Of a stretch of DNA of 32,056 nucleotides, positions 16,811 to 23,659 are shown piece by piece. The position numbers and the translations under genes were made by a program. The stretch lies in IMG/VR virus record IMGVR_UViG_3300017756_000057, positions 1-32,056 of that record, one strand, 5' to 3'. The stretch's first letter is position 1. Each line of letters starts with the position of its first letter. The notes under the pieces are model-generated. The model was not told where the DNA came from. It did no database searches and saw nothing but the letters and a program-made list of their open reading frames with translations. The stretch is from a virus.

Positions 16811-19080
16811 TTAGGTGATTTTTCAGCGAATAGACATTTGTCGGAATCACAAGCCGCAGGACCCTGTGCTTCGTCCTTGCCAGGTGCAAACGATTGCATT
16901 GCAAGTCCGAAGTCGTTGGTGATGCGGCGGGACAAGACCCCAGTTTGGAGGTCCAGGTATTCCTTCTTAGTAATAGGTTCAAACGGCAGACGCGGGAACG
17001 TTTCGTTTGCATCAAACCGTGCCAGCAGAGCTGCAGAGATGTAGCCCTGGTCCTTTTCGATCGACTCGTGGATCAATTTGGACAGGTCTTCAATCTCATT
17101 CTCACGGAACTCAAGGGTTGCTGAAGTGTTGTGAGTGGTATAGAAGGTTTGAACCTGCATATAGAACTTGTACTGAGCTTCGATAGTGAAGGCATTGATA
17201 TCAATTTCATCGCAGCCAGGCAAATCAGCCCACGGAGTTTCACTAGGAATCTCTACGAGCCACTCAGTACAACGGGGGTCACGGGGGTCGTCCAGCAAAG
17301 CGCCAGTTTCGTCCCGATCAGATTGGGAGGGGATAATCTTGTAGCCATAGGCCTCACAGGCCAGTGCCACAGGATCGTTCTTAGCGAAGGTGATGCGACG
17401 AATGAATCGGGCAGCCTTCGGGGGATGCCAGCCGGGGGCGGCTCCAGTGAGGAGACTCTTAGTACCAGCGGGCTGGACAGTTGTCGTCCGGTTAGGACAA
17501 CGGAGACCGTGTTTCTTGCAGTATTCCGCCACGGTGTCTTCGACAACACCACGCCAACGGCTCAGGTATTCAGCCTCAGCACGGGCAAAGATGTGACCGA
17601 CAACGGTATCTGGGCGACCTGCTTTCCACCACTCCAGCCATTCGTAGCCAAAGCGCAGGACAAAGAAGTCAAACAGACCGGTGAAGCTGACACCGACGAT
17701 GGGGTCCACAGAACGGCTGTAGCGGTAACGATCAACAGCAAACTCGTGATGCAGAAGAGCTGCAGCAGCAAGACCAGCGGCTCGGAAAGCATCGTCTTGG
17801 GCTTTGTCGTCTGTGGGGTTGATGGTGTTGAGATGGACCTCGGCCAGGTTGCAGTGGAAGTCCTTGCCGAGAATCTCTCCACAAGGGTTCAGGCCATAGC
17901 GACCCATCCGGTGGTCAAGTTCTCGCTTGCCCTGTCCCCGCTCAAGGCGGTCCAGGTAGGCACGTCCCTCGTCAATGGACTGCTCATAGCGAGACAAGAA
18001 CTCGTCACGTTTTTCGTCGGTGTCCAGCAGGTCACGGTTAGAGCGTGCGATTGCCTCGGGGGCGTACTGGATCGCACCTTCGCCGCTATAGAACTGCTTA
18101 GTTACCGCATCCTTGATCTCATCAAAGGTTGGCTTGTGGTGATAAACGCGGGTGTGGTTGGCCATCCGCAGAGCATCACGCTCGGGGTCAATACGCCATT
18201 TTCCGTCTTCGCCCTGTTGCCAGAGGTTGTCCTTTGCTACCGCTGCGAGCTGGTCTTCGCTATCGAACTGCCGCATTCCGGCGCTTCGACGGACGTTGCC
18301 AGCTACAACTGCAAGAGAAGATTCATCTAGCAGTAGACAGCATTCAACAGAGGTAAGTTTACGCCCGTATGCCTTACGGAGAACTTCTCCAGCGCGACGA
18401 TAGAAGTGGGCGAGTTTGACGGGGTTTGCTACACCACCGAAACCTTTGATAGGGGTGTCGGGTGGACGGACGTTGCTCAAATCAACAGTGACATGATCAA
18501 CGCCCCAATCCGACTCAGTTGCGAGTTTCAGAAGGAATAGAAAAGCGTTCACCCAACCTTCCCGGCTGTCGCCAACATAAATAGTTGCGCGACCCTTCTC
18601 AGTAATGTGCAGCCGAGTGCGCTCTTCACGGGGCTCTGGAGCCTCTCCGATGTTCTCAAGAACGTCGAGATAGTAGGTATGACTGATTTCTGGGAGCTGA
18701 TCAATACAGCGCGGCTCCAGGATGGCACCCGTACCAGAACCCATCATCAGCAATTCCATCTGGAGAGGGAATGCGTGGATGTCATAGGTATCGGTTGAGG
18801 TGCAGTTGTAAGCACCAGAGAAGTTCTTCTGTTGCTCAATCCATTCAGTACCACCGACCCACAGCCAACGGCCAGAGGGCAAGGAATGAAGGTTCTGCAT
18901 CTGGTCTCGAACCAGCATCTCCTCTTCAGTTGTGAATTTACCGACCTTGCTTAGGCCGTTTACACAACGTTCAACAACATCATCCCAATGCTCTTTCCCA
19001 CCGTCAACGCGACGGCTGTAGGTACGGTAAAAGACAGGGTTAGCGGAAGGAGCTTTTTCAGGAAAGTTGCTCTTGCTCAT
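16807..19080 (-). CDS. Ribonucleotide reductase, class II monomeric, adenosylcobalamin-dependent
   Basis: The enzyme reduces ribonucleoside triphosphates to dNTPs for phage replication. At 757 residues it matches the Lactobacillus leichmannii type (739). Visible active-site residues are Cys93 in the YNCTSTDTYD segment, the NPCGE motif with Cys400 and Glu402, and Cys410 (the likely thiyl-radical cysteine) in FHCNLAEVHLNT. The C-terminal redox pair is CDSDKC (Cys744 and Cys749). Spacing of these residues agrees with the family, and no intein interrupts them. The enzyme needs a B12 cofactor made by the host, and picocyanobacteria make pseudocobalamin. A leader with a hairpin separates the gene from thyX, so it may be a separately controlled start of the next transcription unit. 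Confidence 0.96.
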   Translation of the reverse strand: MSKSNFPEKAPSANPVFYRTYSRRVDGGKEHWDDVVERCVNGLSKVGKFTTEEEMLVRDQMQNLHSLPSGRWLWVGGTEWIEQQKNFSGAYNCTSTDTYDIHAFPLQMELLMMGSGTGAILEPRCIDQLPEISHTYYLDVLENIGEAPEPREERTRLHITEKGRATIYVGDSREGWVNAFLFLLKLATESDWGVDHVTVDLSNVRPPDTPIKGFGGVANPVKLAHFYRRAGEVLRKAYGRKLTSVECCLLLDESSLAVVAGNVRRSAGMRQFDSEDQLAAVAKDNLWQQGEDGKWRIDPERDALRMANHTRVYHHKPTFDEIKDAVTKQFYSGEGAIQYAPEAIARSNRDLLDTDEKRDEFLSRYEQSIDEGRAYLDRLERGQGKRELDHRMGRYGLNPCGEILGKDFHCNLAEVHLNTINPTDDKAQDDAFRAAGLAAAALLHHEFAVDRYRYSRSVDPIVGVSFTGLFDFFVLRFGYEWLEWWKAGRPDTVVGHIFARAEAEYLSRWRGVVEDTVAEYCKKHGLRCPNRTTTVQPAGTKSLLTGAAPGWHPPKAARFIRRITFAKNDPVALACEAYGYKIIPSQSDRDETGALLDDPRDPRCTEWLVEIPSETPWADLPGCDEIDINAFTIEAQYKFYMQVQTFYTTHNTSATLEFRENEIEDLSKLIHESIEKDQGYISAALLARFDANETFPRLPFEPITKKEYLDLQTGVLSRRITNDFGLAMQSFAPGKDEAQGPAACDSDKCLFAEKSPK

Positions 19081-19178
19081 GGAACCAAACAGCGTTTAAT
19101 TGATTTAATTTCTGATCTATTAGGTGAAAGGACGAAACCCATCCTTTCAAGTGGCCGACTGTGATCTCTACACAGCCA
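19081..19178 (-). promoter_or_regulatory. Leader region of the ribonucleotide reductase gene
   Basis: This 98-base gap is one of the few longer spacers. Next to the reductase start it is AT-rich. On the minus strand it contains AATAGATCAGAAAT (19108 to 19121), similar in sequence and in distance from the start codon to the site before the capsid gene. Further upstream is a hairpin (19126 to 19148). A promoter or processing site is likely but not shown. No clear ribosome binding site is visible. Confidence 0.45.
19126..19148 (-). other. Hairpin in the reductase leader
   Basis: On the minus strand GAAAGGA pairs perfectly with TCCTTTC over a nine-base loop. No T-run follows, so it is not a typical rho-independent terminator. 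It could protect the 5' end of the mRNA or be a processing site. Confidence 0.45.
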
Positions 19179-19820
19179 TCATCCGTCGTCTCTATTGAAG
19201 GCGGCGGAGGCGATTGTTGGGAATTGTTCATACATTATTTCTTTGATTTGTTCAGCAATCTGTCGATGCTCTAGTTGCGTTTCAGAAGCGGCTCTCACTT
19301 CGATGTAGTGAATCCAAGAACGCAAAGTACCGTGCATATAAAGACGGGTTGGTGAAGCGAGTGGTAGCACCTCTCTTGCCGTCTCTTTAGCCACACCTAG
19401 CTCAAGCATGTGGTCATACAGCTCGATGCAGTTGTTAAAGCAGACTTGTGTCTTAATTTCTAAATCTTGGAGCAGATGCTCATCGAGATCATCAATAGAA
19501 TTTTGACGGTTTTTGGTGTCTTGCCTGCGATAATTTGGTAGCTTGGGACTTTCAGTTACAGCAGCATATCGCTGACTAAATTCCTGAAAAGAAAAGCTTC
19601 TGTGCCTTAGAAGTTGTGCAGAAATGGCACGAGTAGTTTCTATCTCAACACACATAGAAGCCATCTCAAATGGCGACCAGTGTTTGTGTCGGATCAAATA
19701 CTTGAGGAGTTTCTCTCCGTTTTGATTCCATTTTTGAGAAGCAGGGTTTGACACCCTCGCCATATAGACGATTAGCTCTTCTGCTTCATTGGTGCGGTGG
19801 ACAAGCGATACGGTTCTCAT
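19179..19820 (-). CDS. thyX: FAD-dependent thymidylate synthase ThyX
   Basis: ThyX makes dTMP from dUMP using methylenetetrahydrofolate, FAD and NAD(P)H. The 213-residue protein carries the ThyX signature RHRSFSFQEFSQRY at residues 72 to 85 (RHR followed by the spaced S and SxRY). It also has the C-terminal RSWIHYIEVRAASETQLEHRQ-type segment, which holds nucleotide-binding residues. The length is normal for the family. The start overlaps the MazG-like stop (ATGA), which places it in one operon with the other nucleotide enzymes and just before the ribonucleotide reductase. Together they raise dNTP and especially dTTP supply during infection. Confidence 0.97.
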   Translation of the reverse strand: MRTVSLVHRTNEAEELIVYMARVSNPASQKWNQNGEKLLKYLIRHKHWSPFEMASMCVEIETTRAISAQLLRHRSFSFQEFSQRYAAVTESPKLPNYRRQDTKNRQNSIDDLDEHLLQDLEIKTQVCFNNCIELYDHMLELGVAKETAREVLPLASPTRLYMHGTLRSWIHYIEVRAASETQLEHRQIAEQIKEIMYEQFPTIASAAFNRDDG

Positions 19821-20155
19821 ACCAATTCAATGAGAGATGGCGGTTGATAGTTTTTGCCCTTCAAAACCTTGCCCTGTTCATCTTTAACAGGGGCACCGTT
19901 TTCAAGTTTGCTCATGTTGCTCGCGTGAACTCTGTTCAGAGCCTCGTCCAGGTCCCACCCGCAAGCTGCTGCAAGTTGATAGGCCACATACGCCACATCT
20001 GCCAGTTCCTTTAGAGCATTTTCTCGGGCTCGTTTGTTGTTTAGATCGAATGCCAGTGCCCGTGTCGCCTCGCATAACTCGTCAGACTCCTCAGCGATCA
20101 AACGGGTTTGCAAAGCTAGAATCGCCACCGAAGGAATCCCCACAGGCTGCGTCAT
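19817..20155 (-). CDS. MazG-like nucleoside triphosphate pyrophosphohydrolase
   Basis: The frame is open from 20194, but the ATG at 20155 is preferred because the minus strand shows AGGAACTG just before it. The resulting 112-residue protein has the all-alpha NTP-PPase layout: RLIAEESDELCEAT (metal-binding EExxE-type helix), ELADVAYVAYQLA (second acidic helix), and the DEALNRVHASNMSKLENG segment common to MazG-like and dUTPase-like members. Such enzymes cleave (d)NTPs to monophosphates, and in cyanophages they have been proposed to tune nucleotide pools. The gene overlaps the DUF3310 gene by 65 bases and thyX by 4. Confidence 0.85.
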   Translation of the reverse strand: MTQPVGIPSVAILALQTRLIAEESDELCEATRALAFDLNNKRARENALKELADVAYVAYQLAAACGWDLDEALNRVHASNMSKLENGAPVKDEQGKVLKGKNYQPPSLIELV

Positions 20156-20393
20156 ACAGTTCCTGAATTCGATCGCGTTTTGCAGGTGTGTCATTAGATT
20201 TAAGAGCGATTAGTTTTTCGAGATAAGTTTTGGCTTTCAGCAGGTCGTCAAGCTCAGTCTCACCAGACTTTCGGCCAGCTCGAATAACGTACTTAAGAAT
20301 GTTGCCTTTGAAATAGCAAAGGTCATTTTCGTGAATGTAATCCCAGACCTCGATCAGGGCGGTCTTGTAATGATCAGGGTTCTGTTTACTCAT
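20091..20393 (-). CDS. DUF3310 protein (T7 gp1.7-like nucleotide kinase family)
   Basis: I place the start at the ATG at 20393 (MSKQNPDHYKT), giving 100 residues, because the upstream extension to 20441 is AT-rich and unlike protein. The motif DHYKTALIEVWDYI, then CYFKGNILKYVIRAG(R) and a DLLKAKTYLEKLI helix, is the DUF3310 signature. In T7 the gp1.7 protein of this family phosphorylates dTMP and dGMP. Here the domain is nearly all of the protein, so catalytic activity cannot be assumed. It leads the block containing MazG-like and ThyX, which fits a role in nucleotide metabolism. Confidence 0.85.
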   Translation of the reverse strand: MSKQNPDHYKTALIEVWDYIHENDLCYFKGNILKYVIRAGRKSGETELDDLLKAKTYLEKLIALKSNDTPAKRDRIQELYDAACGDSFGGDSSFANPFDR

Positions 20394-20584
20394 TTGTAAC
20401 GGTGCAATAAAAAGAACAATTTGAATCGCATCTTCATGCAAAAAAGAGCAGTATTGATCCGCAGCAATTTGAGACGCAAGAATGCATACTCAACTACATT
20501 TGGTTCAATAATGATGATGGCAGCAAAAATAATAAAAGCGTAAAAGCAATAAGCATTTACGGAGTGAAGAGAATAGGTTTGCAT
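20390..20584 (-). CDS. Possible 64-residue membrane peptide or AT-rich spacer
   Basis: Between the exonuclease stop (20557) and the DUF3310 start (20393) lie 163 bases of AT-rich DNA. One frame on the minus strand is open from an ATG inside the exonuclease end. It encodes a peptide with a strongly hydrophobic stretch at residues 11 to 27 (AYCFYAFIIFAAIIII) followed by a basic, Leu/Phe-rich tail. It could be a small single-pass membrane protein. The hydrophobic character may equally be a by-product of T-rich DNA. No ribosome binding site is clear. A promoter for the nucleotide-metabolism block in this spacer is also possible. Confidence 0.3.
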   Translation of the reverse strand: MQTYSLHSVNAYCFYAFIIFAAIIIIEPNVVEYAFLRLKLLRINTALFCMKMRFKLFFLLHRYK

Positions 20585-21279
20585 TTGTCGGCATCCCAGT
20601 CATCTGAGGAAAGAATGGTCGCTAGCCGGATATTGGTGATCGCATCCTGTTCCGTAAGACCAGCCTCTAAGTAAGTCTTGAGAACAGCCTCGTAATAATT
20701 ACCGTCCTTGACTTTTTTGAGGATTGCCTCGGCTTTTTTGGGTCCACACTGCGGAACACCTTTGTAGCCATCAGTTGAGTCGCCGGTCAAACTTTGCATC
20801 CACCGCTTTAGTTCAGCGGCTTCTGGGGTCTGCGTGAACTCCTGTTTACCATTCCAAATACGGCAGGGAAATTGCTCCAGGTCCTTATCAGGGGAACAAA
20901 GAACAAACCTTTTGTATTTGCCAGAGGTAGCCGCAATCCCAAGAAGATCATCTGCCTCAAGCCCTTCGACCTGCTCCGACTTCCACGTTTCCATTGCCCA
21001 CCGCTTGAGTTTTTTGTAGCCGCAAGGTTTTCTCTTAGTGCGGTTGCCCTTATACGTCTCACAAACCTCCTTACGGAAATTTGTCGTGCTAGTGAAGTAA
21101 AGGACGCACTTACCCGTGTCGAACCGAGTAAGAAGATCGTTAATGGCTTGAGTAACAACACGTTTTCCAGTGGTGAAATTGCCTGTGATGATTGTGAGTT
21201 CTGGATCAAAGTCCAGCTCCTCCTCTGCAGCAGCGGCTGCTTTGTAGACGATGGGATCACCGTCAACCAAAAGAATCAT
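20557..21279 (-). CDS. 5'-3' exonuclease, T7 gp6-like (FEN family)
   Basis: A 240-residue flap/5' exonuclease-like protein (T7 gp6 is 300). Acidic metal ligands are visible in MILLVDGDPI at the N terminus, EGLEADDLLG and SPDKDLEQF in the centre, and TGDSTDGYKG near residue 170. This is followed by the helix-hairpin-helix GVPQCGPKKAEAIL that grips duplex DNA. In T7 the enzyme removes RNA primers, degrades host DNA for nucleotides and generates recombination ends. The gene overlaps the end of the endonuclease VII-like gene by 17 bases. Confidence 0.93.
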   Translation of the reverse strand: MILLVDGDPIVYKAAAAAEEELDFDPELTIITGNFTTGKRVVTQAINDLLTRFDTGKCVLYFTSTTNFRKEVCETYKGNRTKRKPCGYKKLKRWAMETWKSEQVEGLEADDLLGIAATSGKYKRFVLCSPDKDLEQFPCRIWNGKQEFTQTPEAAELKRWMQSLTGDSTDGYKGVPQCGPKKAEAILKKVKDGNYYEAVLKTYLEAGLTEQDAITNIRLATILSSDDWDADKCKPILFTP

Positions 21280-21688
21280 TGGTGGTGCGGGTTAAATACC
21301 GCCAGGCGCTATAGACCGTATGAGGGTTGTCATCAAACTTTCCCAGTGCAAGGTTGCAGTCATTGCAGATGTAACCCCGGAACTGTTTGGTGAAATGACA
21401 GTGATCTAAGACCCAGTGGGTGGTGTGTTTACCGCAGACGGGGCAAGGTCCAGGAGGTGGTGCTGGATTGTCTCGCTTGAGTTGCCGCCGAATGTTCTGC
21501 ATTTCATTGCCGCACATCCGACAGGTATTGCGTCTGCCTGTGGTGCCTTTCTGGGAGAAAAGTGGGAACTCATCGAGTGGCAATGTGTAGCCACACTTTC
21601 GACACTGCTTAGTGGGTGTCGGCCCAGTTGGTTCCTGTTTGGACGTCGCAGTCGAGAGGAACCCTAAATAGAAAGGAATGCTCAACAT
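21263..21688 (-). CDS. Recombination endonuclease VII-like HNH nuclease
   Basis: The 141-residue protein has two zinc-knuckle pairs (Cys29/Cys32 with Cys56/Cys59, and Cys82/Cys85 with Cys108/Cys111). It also has the endonuclease VII core: VLDHCH (Asp95, His96, His98), then RGYICNDCNLALG with Asn112. T4 endonuclease VII resolves Holliday junctions and debranches DNA before packaging; this protein may do the same, or may act as a homing-type nuclease. The only in-frame ATG is at 21688, so the gene overlaps the 3' end of the DNA polymerase gene by 80 bases, an unusually long overlap for this genome. The extra N-terminal zinc pair is common in phage and mobile relatives. A T7-type resolvase is also encoded nearby. 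Confidence 0.88.
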   Translation of the reverse strand: MLSIPFYLGFLSTATSKQEPTGPTPTKQCRKCGYTLPLDEFPLFSQKGTTGRRNTCRMCGNEMQNIRRQLKRDNPAPPPGPCPVCGKHTTHWVLDHCHFTKQFRGYICNDCNLALGKFDDNPHTVYSAWRYLTRTTNDSFG

Positions 21689-23372
21689 CTTTCATTGCCA
21701 TTTTTATTAGATCTGACGCCATCTCAACGTGGTCGGGGTGGACGCTTAGTTGCATCTCATCGTGGACAAAGGCCATTGGCCAATAGTCGATCTTTGCTTC
21801 CTTGAGAAGTTCGTTAGCACGGACAACCCAAGCTTTTGTGATCGACGATCCACATCCCTGGAGCAGCGTATTGAGTGCTGCGTGAGCCTTCCTAACTTTG
21901 AGGGGACGGCCATCAATCCCCCGCAAATAACCAGACTCAGCTTTTGACTGGACAGCAGTGACTAGCTCCTTAAAGCCATCAATACCTGTCAGCAGTTTCT
22001 CTTTAAGTTCTGCCCCACGTTTGGCAGCATCTTTCTTACTAGCGCCTGCACATAGGCCTAATTTGGTTGAACCCGAACCGTACAACATCGCGTACGTTAT
22101 TGTCTTCTGGGTCCGTCTATCGACGCCCGCAATGTCCGCCATTTTTTGGTGGATGTCACCCTCAACGACTTCTTTGCCAAATTCGGTGTTCCCGAATCCC
22201 GCGATGTAATGCGATAAGCATCGCAATTCGAGGCCTGAGGCATCACTGCCAAGCTGTATTCTTCCGTCACCAGGATGGAAAAGTTCACGGTATTCGTGTT
22301 CAGAATTTACTTGCGCGAGGTTGGGACGAACATGACAATTTCGCCCAGTCACTGTATTTAAGAAGCAAGAATGATGGATCCGGTTATCAGATTCGACAAG
22401 CTTCAGCCACGCATTCCTACCTTCACTTAGCTGGCCTAGGGCCTTCTGCAGTTCCAGTAGACGTGCGAACTTAAGTGCCTCCTCTGTGCCGATCTCTTTC
22501 AGCACCTTTTCGTCGATCTTTGGGCGGCCCGAGTCGGTGAACTCGGTAGGCTCCCAGCCACGAAACTCTTTGAAGGCGAAAGCAATGTGATCACGGCTGG
22601 TCGGACTGAAGTCCTTGATCCGCGTCATCGAAGCTCCCGCTACATAGCCCCGTGTCTTGTTATCTCTGGCAGGTGTGAACTCGTTTCCTTTGACGAAAGC
22701 AAAGGTTGAGCGCATCTCGTCGGAAAACGTCTCCAGCTCCACACGGAGCTTGCTCTCCAGTTGTTGTGCTTTTTTGATGTGAAAGGGAAACCCTTCCATC
22801 TCCTGCCAGGTCATGATCTTGGCGCAGGCGTGCTCCAGATCAATCGACTGCTGATACTTCTCAATCCGTGGCTCGAACAGCTTGACCAGGGGAAGGTTGG
22901 CTTTTACGTCAGCAACGCAATACTCCAACATCTCCGGGGTGTAGGTAGACCAATCACCGTCTAGCTGCTTACCAAACTCAGATTTGAAAACGCCGAGTCT
23001 GAACCCCCATGACTCCAAACTGTGACGCCCGTAAAGGTTTCCGGGCATGTTTGCCGGACGAGCCCGCAGGTCCCGATCGAGCATGTCATTGAAGAACAAG
23101 CGCGACAGGATCAAGGTGTCATAAACCTTGCACCGAGGGTGGAAATAAGGAACGATCGATTGGATTGCGGGGATGTCAAAGCCCCAAAGGTTGTGCCCCC
23201 ACAGCTCATCAGCTTCCATCAGAAAGGTCAAACCTTCGTGGATGGGTGACTCACGGCCCGTGTCGTCGAACCTGTAGACGGCTCCTATGTCAATGTCCAG
23301 CACCACAAGGCAATGGATCACAGACATTTGACGCAATAGGCCATCTGTTTCGATGTCGAACAGTAACCTCAT
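21609..23372 (-). CDS. DNA polymerase, family A, T7 gp5-like
   Basis: A 587-residue replicative polymerase with an N-terminal 3'-5' exonuclease (LLFDIETDG with Asp6 and Glu8, and the WGHNLWGFDIPA segment). Its polymerase motifs are A (DASGLELRCLSHY), B (KTITYAMLYGSGSTKLG) and C (VHDE, about residues 536 to 539). It is shorter than T7 gp5 (704). Part of the difference is in the thumb. The T7 thioredoxin-binding insertion is only partly present: the TRGYVAGASMTRIKDFSPTS segment matches its second half, but most of the basic Pro/Gly/Lys-rich first half is missing. The gene starts in an ATGA overlap with a thioredoxin-fold gene that might supply the processivity partner. Confidence 0.97.
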   Translation of the reverse strand: MRLLFDIETDGLLRQMSVIHCLVVLDIDIGAVYRFDDTGRESPIHEGLTFLMEADELWGHNLWGFDIPAIQSIVPYFHPRCKVYDTLILSRLFFNDMLDRDLRARPANMPGNLYGRHSLESWGFRLGVFKSEFGKQLDGDWSTYTPEMLEYCVADVKANLPLVKLFEPRIEKYQQSIDLEHACAKIMTWQEMEGFPFHIKKAQQLESKLRVELETFSDEMRSTFAFVKGNEFTPARDNKTRGYVAGASMTRIKDFSPTSRDHIAFAFKEFRGWEPTEFTDSGRPKIDEKVLKEIGTEEALKFARLLELQKALGQLSEGRNAWLKLVESDNRIHHSCFLNTVTGRNCHVRPNLAQVNSEHEYRELFHPGDGRIQLGSDASGLELRCLSHYIAGFGNTEFGKEVVEGDIHQKMADIAGVDRRTQKTITYAMLYGSGSTKLGLCAGASKKDAAKRGAELKEKLLTGIDGFKELVTAVQSKAESGYLRGIDGRPLKVRKAHAALNTLLQGCGSSITKAWVVRANELLKEAKIDYWPMAFVHDEMQLSVHPDHVEMASDLIKMAMKDVEHSFLFRVPLDCDVQTGTNWADTH

Positions 23373-23659
23373 AGCTCCATAATCTCCAATGCTTTACGGA
23401 AGAACGGGACAGTCAAAAGGTCTTCATCGCAGATGCGTGTGACCTCTTCGATCTGTGAGTTAAAGATCAGAAGTGTTGGGAAGGTCTTGATCTTGTAAGA
23501 CACCAGGATCGCGTTGTGGTTCTGATGAAACAACACGCTGATCAGATGGCGACCTTCAGTTCCCCACAGGGCTTCATCAGCAGCATGTTTCAGGTGCTGA
23601 TGTTTGTTGTAGTCAAGAACAAGAACCATGTGATTGGGCTTAAACGATCCCAAATTCAT
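23369..23659 (-). CDS. Thioredoxin-fold protein lacking the CxxC active site
   Basis: The frame is open from 23908, but the upstream part only reads through the primase-helicase gene. I place the start at the ATG at 23659 (96 residues); the ATG at 23629 (86 residues) is the alternative. The second half follows thioredoxin closely: SYKIKTFPTLLIF holds the family's cis-proline strand (Pro61 in the P-T-L-L-x-F pattern), followed by a strand and a final helix with PFFRKALEIM. The first half gives strand VLVLDY and a helix. Where thioredoxin has WCGPC, this protein has NKHQHL, so it cannot do disulfide chemistry. It overlaps both the primase-helicase gene (20 bases) and the DNA polymerase gene (ATGA), so it is probably co-translated with the replisome. 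Confidence 0.75.
   Translation of the reverse strand: MNLGSFKPNHMVLVLDYNKHQHLKHAADEALWGTEGRHLISVLFHQNHNAILVSYKIKTFPTLLIFNSQIEEVTRICDEDLLTVPFFRKALEIMEL

Noticed and set aside
17131-18330. Long open frame of 399 codons on the plus strand
   Set aside because: It is antisense to the clearly identified ribonucleotide reductase; its product has no recognisable domain and its openness is explained by the codon bias of the real gene.
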